Source: Sulfuritalea sp.
GTDB taxonomy: Bacteria > Pseudomonadota > Gammaproteobacteria > Burkholderiales > Rhodocyclaceae
Length of the DNA stretch: 64,000 bases
Direction: 5' to 3'
Assembly (NCBI GenBank): GCA_016710465.1
Contig: JADJVS010000014.1
Span: 1,550,001-1,614,000, forward strand
Position 1 is the first letter of the stretch. Each line of letters begins with the position of its first letter. The translations under genes and the position numbers were made by a program. This document shows positions 51,396 to 59,841 of this stretch, one piece after another. The notes beneath the pieces are model-generated. The model was not told the DNA's origin. It made no database searches and saw only the letters and a list, made by a program, of their open reading frames with translations.

Positions 51396-52327
51396 AGCAG
51401 AACGAAACGCCTGAGGATGTGCCGGACGCGGTGCCGCCCGCCAGTGAAAACGGGTCCGGCGCCGATGGCGGCAGCGCATCCGCCAAGCCGCCGGCCCGGC
51501 CGGGCGGCAAACCGCCGCTTTCCCGCGAGCGCCTGCAGCAGGCGCGGCGCAAGTGGTTGCGTACCATCCTGCTTACCGGCGGGGTGACAGGCGCCGCGCT
51601 GTCGGGCTTCCTGCCGCTGGTCTATGCCCGCACCAAACGCCTGCGGCCGCCCGGCGCGCTCGACGAAAAAGATTTCCTCTCCTCCTGCATCAAGTGCGGG
51701 CAATGTGTTCAGGTCTGCCCCGTGCAGGCGATCAAGCTGGCCGACCTGATTGACGGCTTCGGCGTCGGCGCGCCCTACATCGATGCGCGCGAACAGGCCT
51801 GCGATTTTTCCTGCGATGCCGTGCAGTGCATCCTCGCCTGCCCGACCGGCTCGCTGGTCTACAAGAAGCCGGCTTTCCTCGGCGTGCGCAAGGGCGCCAA
51901 GCTGGCGGGGGCACCCATCCTCAAGGCCAAGGAGAAGGACGCCGAGCCGACGCTGAACCTTGCCGAACGCATCGGCGTTGCCCGTCTGGCGCGCCCGGAG
52001 GCTTGCCTGGCGATCCAGGGCAAGGGTTTCAAGGGCCAGGTGCGCGGCGCCGGCTTCAATGCGCGCATGCGTTACATGGAGGTCGATCGCTGGAAACCGA
52101 TCAAGATCGCCGACCATCCCTACGACCTCGCCGAATGCGATCTTTGCGTGCGCGAATGCCCGGTCAAGGGCGCGATCAGCATCGAGACTGTCTATGCGCC
52201 CGACGGCAGTCTGCGCAAGTCACCGGTGGTGCATGAGCCCTGCGTTGGCTGTGGCGTCTGCGAGATGATCTGCCCGGTCGAGCCGACCTGCATCGTCGTC
52301 GAGGCGCGGGAGGTGTGGAACACATGA
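51392..52327 (+). CDS. nosG: NosG, NapG-like iron-sulfur protein
   Basis: 311 residues. A Pro/Ala-rich N-terminus, then a hydrophobic segment (TILLTGGVTGAALSGFLPLV) and four cysteine clusters for [4Fe-4S] centres: CIKCGQCVQVCPVQAIKL, CDFSCDAVQCILACPTG, CDLCVRECPVKGAI and CVGCGVCEMICPVEPTC. It forms a quinol-oxidising complex with NosH that feeds NosZ through cytochromes, as NapGH does for Nap. There is no typical RR signal, which is unusual for NapG-like proteins; orientation is therefore uncertain. Starts and stops overlap nosD and nosH by four bases. Confidence 0.92.
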   Translation: MKQNETPEDVPDAVPPASENGSGADGGSASAKPPARPGGKPPLSRERLQQARRKWLRTILLTGGVTGAALSGFLPLVYARTKRLRPPGALDEKDFLSSCIKCGQCVQVCPVQAIKLADLIDGFGVGAPYIDAREQACDFSCDAVQCILACPTGSLVYKKPAFLGVRKGAKLAGAPILKAKEKDAEPTLNLAERIGVARLARPEACLAIQGKGFKGQVRGAGFNARMRYMEVDRWKPIKIADHPYDLAECDLCVRECPVKGAISIETVYAPDGSLRKSPVVHEPCVGCGVCEMICPVEPTCIVVEAREVWNT

Positions 52328-53301
52328 ATTCTTTCCTCAAACGCCGCTTCTTCGACCAGATCGCCGTGATGTTCGGGCGCGAGTCGAGAAAGCCGACAGC
52401 GATCGCTCCGCAAGCGCAGACAATCCATTTGTACAAACGCGGCAACCGCGACCTGATTGCGGAGAAGCTGCATGCCCGTGCCCACGCCCTTCATACCCAC
52501 AAATGGCGCAACCGGCGCTGGGCGACCCTGTTGTTCGTCAACCTGTTCTTCACCGTGTCCTTCTGGCTCGACATCCAGATCCTCGAAGGCGCGCTGACCG
52601 CGTCGCGCTTCATCGGCTTCCACCTGATCGACCTGAACTCGGCCTTGCAGGTGATGCTGGCGCACAAGCACATCATCGTCAATCTGGTGATCGGTACCGG
52701 CACCGTGCTTGTTCTCTGGCTGCTGCTGGGCGGGCGGACCTTCTGTTCCTGGGTCTGCCCCTACCACCTGTTGGCGGAATGGGCGGAGAGCATCCACCTC
52801 TGGCTGGTGAAGAAGAAGCTGGTGACCGACCAGGCCATCGATCGGCGCCTGCGCACCGGCTCCTGGCTGGTTTTCGCGACGCTCGCTGTCGCGACCGGCT
52901 ACACGGTGTTCGAGTCGATTTCGCCCACCGGCATCGTCTCGCGCGCGCTGATTTACGGGCCCGGTCTGGCCTTGCTCTGGGTGCTGGCGCTGCTGGTGTT
53001 CGAGGTCTTCTTCTCGCGCCGCGCCTGGTGCCGCTATGCCTGCCCGATCGGCCTCACCTATGGCGTGGTCGGCATATTTTCGCCGGTGCGTATCAAGTAC
53101 ACGCTGGAGGGTTGCTTCCACGAAGGCGACTGCCGCAAGGTCTGCCTGGTGCCGCATGTGCTGGACACCGTGATCAAGGGCCGCGCCGTCGATACCCAGA
53201 TTCCCATCGGCCCCGACTGCACGCGCTGCGGACTGTGCGTCGACACCTGCCCGACCGGCTCGCTCAAGTTCGAGGTCAAGGGCCTCTCCAAGCTGTTATG
53301 A
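52324..53301 (+). CDS. nosH: NosH, NapH-like quinol-oxidising membrane protein
   Basis: 325 residues with four membrane helices (WATLLFVNLFFTVSFWLDIQ, HIIVNLVIGTGTVLVLWLLL, GSWLVFATLAVATGYTVFES, LALLWVLALLVFEVFFSRRA). The cytoplasmic CxxxCP motifs are present: FCSWVCPYHLLAEW and CRYACPIGLTYG. Two C-terminal cluster motifs follow (CFHEGDCRKVCLVPH, CTRCGLCVDTCPTGSLKF). NapH-type proteins take electrons from menaquinol; see the menA and ubiE genes downstream. ATG at 52324 overlaps the nosG stop. Confidence 0.93.
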   Translation: MNSFLKRRFFDQIAVMFGRESRKPTAIAPQAQTIHLYKRGNRDLIAEKLHARAHALHTHKWRNRRWATLLFVNLFFTVSFWLDIQILEGALTASRFIGFHLIDLNSALQVMLAHKHIIVNLVIGTGTVLVLWLLLGGRTFCSWVCPYHLLAEWAESIHLWLVKKKLVTDQAIDRRLRTGSWLVFATLAVATGYTVFESISPTGIVSRALIYGPGLALLWVLALLVFEVFFSRRAWCRYACPIGLTYGVVGIFSPVRIKYTLEGCFHEGDCRKVCLVPHVLDTVIKGRAVDTQIPIGPDCTRCGLCVDTCPTGSLKFEVKGLSKLL

Positions 53302-53308
53302 ACACACC

Positions 53309-54178
53309 ATGATCCGATTCGACAACGTCGCGAAAAGCTTTCGCAAGTCCCGCGTGCTCGACGCCATCAACCTGGAAATCGGGCTGGCCGAGCGCGTCGC
53401 CCTGATCGGTTCCAACGGTGCCGGCAAGACCACGCTGATCCGCTGCCTGCTCGGCGAATATGCCTTCTCCGGCCGTGTCACCATCAATGGCCGTGATCCG
53501 CGCCTGGAGCGCACGGCGGTGCTGGGCAACATCGGTTTCGTGCCGCAACTGCCGCCGCCGCTGAAAATGCCGGTGTCGCAGTTGATCGAGTTTTCCGCCG
53601 CGCTGTGCGGCACCGATCCGGCGAAGATCCATGAACTGGCCGCGCGCCTGGGCCTCGATCTCGCCCCGATACTGTCGCGGCCTTTCGTCAAGCTTTCCGG
53701 CGGCATGAAGCAGAAGCTGCTGATCGCCATCGCCCTGGGCCGCGAGGCCAAGCTGCTGATCATGGACGAACCGGCGGCCAACCTCGACCCGGAGGCGCGC
53801 AAGATATTCTTCGAACTCCTGGCCGAACGTCAGGATGACACCACCATGCTGATTTCCAGCCATCGCCTGAACGAGGTCTCGGCGCTGGTGAATCGCGTGA
53901 TCGAGATGGACATGGGCAAGGTGGTGCTCGACGACCGCGTCGCCGACGATGTGTCGCTCTCCGGTCAGTTCGCCTGCCGCATCGTCATCAAGCGCGGCGA
54001 GGCGGCATTCGCCAAGGCCATGCAGGCCTGGAACTTCCGCGACCTGGGCGATGGCCTGAAATGGGAAGGCGTGGTGCCCGGTCCCGATCGCCTGCGTTTC
54101 ATGGGCATGACCTCGCGCTACGTGGCCTTGATCAGCGACTACTCGCTGGAGGAAACCGGCAGCGGACGCAGCCAGTGA
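53309..54178 (+). CDS. nosF: NosF, ABC transporter ATPase
   Basis: 289 residues. Walker A VALIGSNGAGKTTLIRC, Q-loop GFVPQLPPPLKMPV, signature KLSGGMKQKLLIAIAL, Walker B KLLIMDEPAANLDPE and switch His MLISSHRLNEVSAL, followed by a C-terminal regulatory extension. With NosY and NosD it provides the sulfur species or energy for CuZ assembly. The stop codon overlaps the nosL ATG by one base (TGATG). Confidence 0.95.
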   Translation: MIRFDNVAKSFRKSRVLDAINLEIGLAERVALIGSNGAGKTTLIRCLLGEYAFSGRVTINGRDPRLERTAVLGNIGFVPQLPPPLKMPVSQLIEFSAALCGTDPAKIHELAARLGLDLAPILSRPFVKLSGGMKQKLLIAIALGREAKLLIMDEPAANLDPEARKIFFELLAERQDDTTMLISSHRLNEVSALVNRVIEMDMGKVVLDDRVADDVSLSGQFACRIVIKRGEAAFAKAMQAWNFRDLGDGLKWEGVVPGPDRLRFMGMTSRYVALISDYSLEETGSGRSQ

Positions 54179-54654
54179 TGGATCGCCGCCGCTTCCTCGC
54201 CGCCGCCACGACGCAGGCCCTGGCACTGACGCCGATCGCGGCCGCGCTTTCCGCCTGCGGCGGCAAGGGCGAGTGGCCCGAGGGCATGGCCGAGATCAAG
54301 TGGGACCGCGACACCTGCGTGCGCTGCTCGATGGCGATTTCGGACCGCCGCTTCGCCGCCGAAATGCGCGGTGGCGAGAAGAACATCGTGTTCAAGTTCG
54401 ACGACATCGGCTGCGTCGTGTTCTGGATGCGCGACAAGGCCGGGAACTTCCCGTGGATGGCGGAAGCCGCAACGCGTATCTGGGTGGCCGATGCCACGGG
54501 CAAGGGCGACAAGTGGCTGGATGCGCGCAAGGCCCACTACAGCGGCGGCGCGATGTCGCCGATGGGCTACAACCAGTCGGCGCGGGCCTATGCCGAGGCC
54601 GGCAGTTTCGACTTTCGCGAGATGAGCGCTCATGTGCTCGCCAAAGGAAAATAG
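54178..54654 (+). CDS. nosL: NosL-like copper chaperone
   Basis: 158 residues. N-terminus MDRRRFLAAATTQALALTPI ends in a lipobox-like LSAC, so both Tat-like and lipoprotein features are present. The mature part begins with the NosL copper(I) motif DTCVRCSMAISDRRFAAEMR (C-x-x-C-x-M) and contains VFKFDDIGCVVFWMRD and SPMGYNQSARAYAE, all NosL-like. NosL delivers copper to NosZ in cooperation with NosDFY. Four bases before nosY. Confidence 0.92.
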   Translation: MDRRRFLAAATTQALALTPIAAALSACGGKGEWPEGMAEIKWDRDTCVRCSMAISDRRFAAEMRGGEKNIVFKFDDIGCVVFWMRDKAGNFPWMAEAATRIWVADATGKGDKWLDARKAHYSGGAMSPMGYNQSARAYAEAGSFDFREMSAHVLAKGK

Positions 54655-54658
54655 CAAA

Positions 54659-55486
54659 ATGAAACAACTCTGGCTCACCGCCAAACTCGATATTGTCGAA
54701 TCCCTGCGCGCGCGCTGGTTCCAGGTTTATAGCCTGGTCTTCGGCGGTATCGTCGCGCTGCTCTTCCTCTTCGGCCTGACCGAATCGCGCGTGCTCGGCT
54801 TCATCGGCCTGTCGCGCCTGCTGGTGACCTACATCCAGCTCACCATGGCGATCCTGCCGATCTTCGTCCTGATCACCACGGTGCGTTCCGTGGCCGGGGA
54901 TCGCGAGGCCGGCGTCTACGAATACCTGCTCTCGCTGCCGGTGTCGCTGGCGGCCTGGTTCTGGGGCAAGATCCTCGGCCGCTACATCGTCATCTTCCTG
55001 CCGGTGTTCGCCGCCATGGTGCTGGCCGTGCTGATCGCGCTGGTGCGCGGCATCGAGGTGCCCTGGGGCATGTTCGGCTACTACACGGCCCTGCTGGCGG
55101 TGATGTGCGCCTGCTTCCTCGGCCTCGGCATGCTGATCTCGGCGCTGGCGCGCAGCACCGACATGGCGCAGGGCGCCGCATTCGTGGTCTGGCTGACGCT
55201 GCTCCTGTTCCTCGACCTGATCCTGCTCGGGGTCATGATCCAGGGCAAGGTTTCGCCCGAGGTCGCCGTCACCGTGGCGCTGGCCAATCCGCTGCAGGTG
55301 TTCCGCACCGCCGCCCTGGCGCTATTCGATCCGCAACTGATCGTGCTCGGGCCTTCCGCCTATGTGATCCTCGACTTGTTCGGCGCCACCGGCTACAAGG
55401 TGTTCGCCGTGATTTATCCGACCGTGGTCGGCGTCGCCGCAGCAACGCTGGGCTACCAGTTGTTCAAGCGGGGCGATTTGCCGTGA
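54659..55486 (+). CDS. nosY: NosY, ABC transporter permease
   Basis: 275-residue membrane protein with six helices, ABC-2 type (FQVYSLVFGGIVALLFLFGL, LLVTYIQLTMAILPIFVLIT, YIVIFLPVFAAMVLAVLIAL, YYTALLAVMCACFLGLGMLI, AFVVWLTLLLFLDLILLGVM, VIYPTVVGVAAATLGYQLF). The AGDREAGVYEYLLSLPVS segment is the conserved cytoplasmic coupling region of NosY. Partner of NosF. Its stop overlaps the start of the thioredoxin gene (GTGA). Confidence 0.95.
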   Translation: MKQLWLTAKLDIVESLRARWFQVYSLVFGGIVALLFLFGLTESRVLGFIGLSRLLVTYIQLTMAILPIFVLITTVRSVAGDREAGVYEYLLSLPVSLAAWFWGKILGRYIVIFLPVFAAMVLAVLIALVRGIEVPWGMFGYYTALLAVMCACFLGLGMLISALARSTDMAQGAAFVVWLTLLLFLDLILLGVMIQGKVSPEVAVTVALANPLQVFRTAALALFDPQLIVLGPSAYVILDLFGATGYKVFAVIYPTVVGVAAATLGYQLFKRGDLP

Positions 55487-55989
55487 CGACGCAAGAGTCG
55501 GCGCTCACACTACGGCGTTTTTTTGTCGTCGCGCTGCTGCTCTGGGGCACGGCCAATGCCGCGAGCACCGACGCCCTGTTCGCGGCGAAGCTTGTGACCA
55601 GCGATGACAAACCGATCGCACTTGAAAGCCTTCGCGGCAAACCGCTGATCGTGAATTTCTGGGCGCGCTGGTGTGCCCCCTGCCGCGTCGAGATTCCCGA
55701 GCTGATCAAGACCCAGGAAAAGTATGGCAAGCGCGGGCTTACGGTGATCGGCATCGGCCTCGAAGACAAGGCGGAATCGGTGCGCGATTTCATGAAGGCC
55801 TACGAGATGAGCTATACCGTGCTGCTGGCCAGGACCGGCGGCATCGAGCTGATGCAGGCGCTGGGCAACACGCGCGCCGGTCTGCCCTTCACCGTGGCGA
55901 TCGGAGCGAAGGGCAATATCGTCGCCAGCAAGCTGGGCGCGATGAACCGCGCCGAGCTTGACGCCGCCGCCGAGGTGGCGCTGAAATAG
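55483..55989 (+). CDS. TlpA-like periplasmic thioredoxin
   Basis: 168 residues with an uncleaved or cleaved signal (RRFFVVALLLWGTANAASTD) and a thioredoxin fold: LESLRGKPLIVNFWARWCAP with redox motif WCAPC, GLTVIGIGLEDKAESVRDFM and a cis-Pro region RAGLPFTVAIGAKGN. Likely keeps NosL or CuA cysteines, or cytochrome heme sites, reduced in the periplasm. GTG start coupled to nosY. The region before the signal helix (QESALTLRRF) is encoded by a copy of the 25-bp repeat, here read in the opposite orientation to all other genic copies. Confidence 0.88.
   Translation: MTTQESALTLRRFFVVALLLWGTANAASTDALFAAKLVTSDDKPIALESLRGKPLIVNFWARWCAPCRVEIPELIKTQEKYGKRGLTVIGIGLEDKAESVRDFMKAYEMSYTVLLARTGGIELMQALGNTRAGLPFTVAIGAKGNIVASKLGAMNRAELDAAAEVALK
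55493..55517 (+). repeat. 25-bp dispersed repeat, copy 8 (inside the TlpA-like gene)
   Basis: AAGAGTCGGCGCTC, four variable bases, TACGGCG. It codes for the n-region of the signal peptide. The usual reading frame on the other strand would meet TGA in this copy. Confidence 0.8.
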
Positions 55990-55993
55990 CGCA

Positions 55994-56806
55994 ATGCCGA
56001 TCCCCGGAAACCCGATGCAGCGGAAAGCCACTCTCGACGACAGCTTCGGCAGGCAATCGGTAAGCAATCAGGAGCGCCGGCAGCGGATCAAGCGCGTGTT
56101 CCAGGCGGTGGCGCCACGCTACGACCTGATGAACGACCTGATGAGTTTCGGCATCCACCGGCTCTGGAAGCGCAGGCTCGCCGCGCGCGTCGCCGTGTGT
56201 CAGGGCGTCGCCGTCGATCTGGCCGGCGGTACCGGCGATGTCGCGCGCCTGCTGGCCGATGGGTCGCGACAGGTGGTGATCGTCGATCCGAGCCTGGCGA
56301 TGATGTCCGCCGGCCGCGCGCGCGACGGCACCGGGTTGCGCTGGCTGGCCGGTGAAGCCGAGCGCATGCCCCTGGCCGACGCCAGCGTCGATCTCCTCAC
56401 GGTCGCATTCGGCCTGCGCAATGCGACGCGATTGACCGCCGCGCTGGTCGAGATCCACCGCGTGCTGAAGCCCGGCGGTCGCTTCGTCTGCCTCGAGTTT
56501 TCCCGTCCGGCGGCCTGGCTGGCGCCGTTCTACGACTTGTATTCCTTCCTCGTGATCCCGCGCCTCGGCGCTCTGGTGGCCCGCGAACCCGAGGCCTACC
56601 AGTACCTGGTCGAATCGATACGCCGGTTTCCGGACCAGGCCGAGTTCGCCCGGCTGATGGAGGAGGCCGGCTTCGACGGCGTGCGCTGGGAAAACCTTTC
56701 CTTCGGCATTGCCTGCCTGCACTTCGGCCTGAAGCCGGAATCGCAGGCAGGCGACGGGAGTCGGGCTCTTCCCCCATCCCCCTCTCCGGATGCAACTTCC
56801 CGATGA
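55994..56806 (+). CDS. ubiE: Ubiquinone/menaquinone C-methyltransferase
   Basis: 270-residue AdoMet methyltransferase of the UbiE/MenG family. Motifs: RVFQAVAPRYDLMNDLMSFG, HRLWKRRLAARVA, VAVDLAGGTGDVARLLADG (motif I), LTVAFGLRNATRLTAALVEI and PGGRFVCLEFSRPAAWLAPF, ending with WENLSFGIACLHFGLKP. It converts demethylmenaquinone to menaquinone. Lying directly before menA in the nos operon, it is likely dedicated to menaquinone and may be a second copy besides a housekeeping ubiE elsewhere. The C-terminal 20 residues are a low-complexity addition. Confidence 0.92.
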   Translation: MPIPGNPMQRKATLDDSFGRQSVSNQERRQRIKRVFQAVAPRYDLMNDLMSFGIHRLWKRRLAARVAVCQGVAVDLAGGTGDVARLLADGSRQVVIVDPSLAMMSAGRARDGTGLRWLAGEAERMPLADASVDLLTVAFGLRNATRLTAALVEIHRVLKPGGRFVCLEFSRPAAWLAPFYDLYSFLVIPRLGALVAREPEAYQYLVESIRRFPDQAEFARLMEEAGFDGVRWENLSFGIACLHFGLKPESQAGDGSRALPPSPSPDATSR

Positions 56807-57717
56807 GGCCTGAACTGCCTGTCGCCGTGGTCGCCGCGCCGCCGACCGGCTGGCGCGTCTGGTGGACCGCGACACGGCCGCGCACGCTGAGCATTGCCGC
56901 GACCCCGGTGCTGCTGGGCAGCGCCCTGGCGCTGGCGGAAGGCGCCGCCCTGGCCTGGCTGCCGATGCTGGCGGCGCTGTGCTGCGCGGTGCTGATCCAG
57001 GTCGGCACCAACCTGCACAACGATGCCGCCGATTTTGAGCGCGGCACCGATAGGCCCGACCGCGCCGGGCCCTTGCGCGTCACCGCCGCCGGCTGGGCGC
57101 AGCCGTCCGAGGTGCGCCGCGCCGCGCTGATCAGCTTTGCGCTGGCTTTCCTTCTCGGCGGCTACCTGGTGGCGGTCGGCGGCTGGCCTATCCTCGCCGC
57201 CGGGGTTGCCTCGCTGCTCGCCGGCTGGGCCTATTCGGGCGGTCGCCATCCGATCTCGCACACGCCGTTCGGCGAACTCTTCGTGCTGGCCTTCTTCGGC
57301 CTGGTCGCCGTCGCCGGCAGCCATTGGCTGCAGGCCGGTCATGCCTCCTGGAATGCGTGGCTGGCCGGGCTGGCGACCGGGCTGCCGGCCGCGGCGGTGC
57401 TGCTGGTGAACAACTATCGCGACATCGAGGATGACCTGCGTGGCGGGCGTCGCACCCTTGCCGCGCGCATCGGCCGTCCCGCCTCGCGCCGGGTGTATGC
57501 CGTATTGATGCTCCTGCCCTACGCGATCCTGCCCTTGCTTGCCGCGTCGGGCACGCGCGGTGCGCTGCTGGGCTGGCTGGCCCTGCCCTTCAGCCTGGCG
57601 CTGATCCGCCGCCTGCACCGCACCGAGCCGGGCCCCGCGCTCAACCTGCTGCTGGCCGGCACGGCGCAGGCCGGTTTCGCGATCGGCATGTTGCTCGCCA
57701 TCGGGGTACTGCTGTGA
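56803..57717 (+). CDS. menA: 1,4-dihydroxy-2-naphthoate polyprenyltransferase
   Basis: 304-residue UbiA-superfamily membrane enzyme that prenylates DHNA to demethylmenaquinone. The Asp-rich motif is VGTNLHNDAADFERGTDRPD, a typical MenA sequence; the second Asp-rich loop is VLLVNNYRDIEDDLRGGRRT. About eight membrane helices. RPRTLSIAATPVLLGSALAL opens the protein as in MenA. ATGA overlap with ubiE. Presence inside a nos operon suggests menaquinone is the donor for NosGH. Confidence 0.94.
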   Translation: MRPELPVAVVAAPPTGWRVWWTATRPRTLSIAATPVLLGSALALAEGAALAWLPMLAALCCAVLIQVGTNLHNDAADFERGTDRPDRAGPLRVTAAGWAQPSEVRRAALISFALAFLLGGYLVAVGGWPILAAGVASLLAGWAYSGGRHPISHTPFGELFVLAFFGLVAVAGSHWLQAGHASWNAWLAGLATGLPAAAVLLVNNYRDIEDDLRGGRRTLAARIGRPASRRVYAVLMLLPYAILPLLAASGTRGALLGWLALPFSLALIRRLHRTEPGPALNLLLAGTAQAGFAIGMLLAIGVLL

Positions 57718-58607
57718 AGTTGCCGGTGGTCGAGCTGTTGCTGCCGCTGGCCTTGGGTTTCATCATGTTCTCCCTCGGCCTGACGCTGGTGGTCGATGAT
57801 TTCCGACGCCTGCTGACCCGGCCCAAGGCCGTTCTGGCCGGACTGGTCGGCCAGGTGCTGGTGGTTCCGGCGGCGGCCTGGGGCATCGCGCTGGCCTGGG
57901 GCCTGCCGGCCGAGATGGCGGTCGGGCTGATGATCCTGGCGGCCTGTCCGGGCGGCGTCAGTTCCGGGTTATTGACCCATCTGGCGCGCGGCGACACCGC
58001 GCTGTCGATCACCCTGACCGCGATCACCAGCGTCGCCGCCGTGGCCACCGTGCCCTTCATCGTCGACCTGTCCCTGCGCCACTTCATGAACTCGGGCGCG
58101 GGCATCGAATTTCCGCTGGCCTCGATGGTGCGCGGCGTGTTCCTCCTGACCACCGTGCCGGTGGTGCTGGGCATGGGCCTGCGCGCCTGGCGGCCGGCCT
58201 TCACCACGCGCGTCGAGGTCGCCGCCGGCAGGATCGCCACGGCCCTGTTCGTGCTCATCGTGCTCGCCACCTTCTTCAGCCAGCGTCAGGTGCTGGCCGA
58301 GAACCTCGGCAGCCTTGGTCCGGCGACGGTGCTGCTCAACCTGCTGGTGATCGGCGCCGGATTCGGGCTCGCCACGGGGGCCGGGCTGGATCGTCGCGAC
58401 CGCATCGCGGTCGCCACCGAATGCGGCCTGCAGAACGCCGGTCTCGGCATATTCATCGCCTCGGCCCTGCTGCAATCGCCGGCGATGACCGTGCCCAGCG
58501 TGGTCTACGCCCTGGTCATGAATTTCGGCGCCATCGCCTTCGTGGCGCTGATGCGCCATCGGGCGTCCGGCGCGGGCGGCGGTCCGCTCACCATCGGCGG
58601 TACATGA
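57714..58607 (+). CDS. Bile acid:sodium symporter (BASS) family transporter
   Basis: 297 residues, about nine to ten membrane helices. BASS landmarks: LALGFIMFSLGLTLVVDDFR, VGLMILAACPGGVSSGLLTH (the conserved CPGG region in TM4) and IAVATECGLQNAGLGIFIAS (the second crossover motif E-x-G-x-Q-N). Bacterial members move organic anions, including pantothenate-type and keto acids, with Na+. GTG start coupled to menA, ATGA overlap with the second nosD. Role in a nos operon is unknown; a quinone precursor, sulfur compound or simple hitch-hiking are all possible. Confidence 0.88.
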   Translation: MKLPVVELLLPLALGFIMFSLGLTLVVDDFRRLLTRPKAVLAGLVGQVLVVPAAAWGIALAWGLPAEMAVGLMILAACPGGVSSGLLTHLARGDTALSITLTAITSVAAVATVPFIVDLSLRHFMNSGAGIEFPLASMVRGVFLLTTVPVVLGMGLRAWRPAFTTRVEVAAGRIATALFVLIVLATFFSQRQVLAENLGSLGPATVLLNLLVIGAGFGLATGAGLDRRDRIAVATECGLQNAGLGIFIASALLQSPAMTVPSVVYALVMNFGAIAFVALMRHRASGAGGGPLTIGGT

Positions 58608-59806
58608 TCCGTCGGGTCGGCATTTTCCTGGCTTGCCTGCTGCCGGCGCTGGCGGCGTCCGCCGCCGGCCTGCAGGCACTGATCGATGCCACGCCGGCCG
58701 GCGGCACGTTGCGGCTGGCGCCCGGCAGCCATGCCGGCCCTGTCACCATCACCAGGGCGCTGACGCTGGATGGCGGCGGCAAGGCCAGCATCGTCGGCAG
58801 CGGACGCGGCACCGTGCTCTCGGTTGCCGCCAGCGGCGTCACCCTGCGCGGCCTGCGCATCGCCGGCAGTGGCGAATCGCATGACAGCGTCGATGCCGGC
58901 ATCCTGCTTGAAGGCGACGACCATCGCGTCGAGGATAACGTCATCGAAGACGTGCTGTTCGGCATCCACCTCAAACAGGTGAATCGCTCGCGCATCGCCG
59001 GCAACCGCGTCACCGGCAAGCGGCTCGATGTCGGCATGCGCGGCGACGCGATCCGCCTCTGGTACAGCCGGCACAACGCGATCGAGAACAACCGCTTCGA
59101 GCGCGCCCGCGACCTGACCTTCGCCAACTCGCCGGACAACCGCATCGCCGGCAACCGCTTCCAGGACGGCCGCTACGGCATGCACGTGATCTTTTCGCCG
59201 CGCCTGCTGATCGAGAACAACCGCCTCTCGGACACCGGCACCGGCATCATCGTGCTCTATTCGCCCGACCTGGTGTTGCGCGGCAACCATGTTGCCCATG
59301 CCCTGACCGGCGGCGGTGGCGGCATCGTCTTCAAGGAGAGCCACGATGCGCTGGTGGAGAAGAACGAGGTGCTGCACTGCTCGGTCGGGCTGCGTGTCGA
59401 TGCGCCGCCGGAAGCCGTGGGCAAGCTCACGGTGAGGAACAACCGCTTCGCCCACAACATCATCGGCCTGTTCTTCTATGGCGAGGAGGGCGGCCATCGT
59501 TTCACCGACAACCGCATCGAGAACAACCTGACCACGGTCGGCATCAGCGCGCCGGGCGCGGGCAGCGCCAATGTCTGGCGCAACAACACATGGGACGAAT
59601 ACCAGGGCTTCGACCGCGACCACGATGGCATCGGCGACACGCCGCACGAGGTCTACCTGTTCGCCGACCGCATCTGGATGGAGACCCCGATGGCGGCCTT
59701 TTTCCGCAACTCGCCGGTGCTGGAAATGCTCGATTTCCTCGAACGCCTGGCGCCTTTCTCCACCCCGCACCGGGTTCTGCGCGACCCCGCGCCGCGCATG
59801 AAGTAG
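58604..59806 (+). CDS. nosD2: Second NosD-like beta-helix protein
   Basis: 400 residues with a signal peptide (VGIFLACLLPALAASAAGLQ). It is clearly a paralogue of NosD at 50.0 kb: both share QxLIDATPAGGTLR-type starts, GTVLSVAASGVTLRGLRIAG, FGIHLKQVNRSRIAGNRVTG, DAIRLWYSRHNAIENNRFER and a C-terminus NTWDEYQGFDRDHDGIGDTP with PVLEMLDFLERLAPFSTPHR. It is about 60 residues shorter, mainly at the N-terminus. Coupled to the BASS gene. Either a second CuZ maturation factor or one adapted to another copper protein (SCO1 is downstream). Confidence 0.92.
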   Translation: MIRRVGIFLACLLPALAASAAGLQALIDATPAGGTLRLAPGSHAGPVTITRALTLDGGGKASIVGSGRGTVLSVAASGVTLRGLRIAGSGESHDSVDAGILLEGDDHRVEDNVIEDVLFGIHLKQVNRSRIAGNRVTGKRLDVGMRGDAIRLWYSRHNAIENNRFERARDLTFANSPDNRIAGNRFQDGRYGMHVIFSPRLLIENNRLSDTGTGIIVLYSPDLVLRGNHVAHALTGGGGGIVFKESHDALVEKNEVLHCSVGLRVDAPPEAVGKLTVRNNRFAHNIIGLFFYGEEGGHRFTDNRIENNLTTVGISAPGAGSANVWRNNTWDEYQGFDRDHDGIGDTPHEVYLFADRIWMETPMAAFFRNSPVLEMLDFLERLAPFSTPHRVLRDPAPRMK

Positions 59807-59841
59807 CCGTCTACAATCCATCCCTCAGCCAAGGAAGCCCC

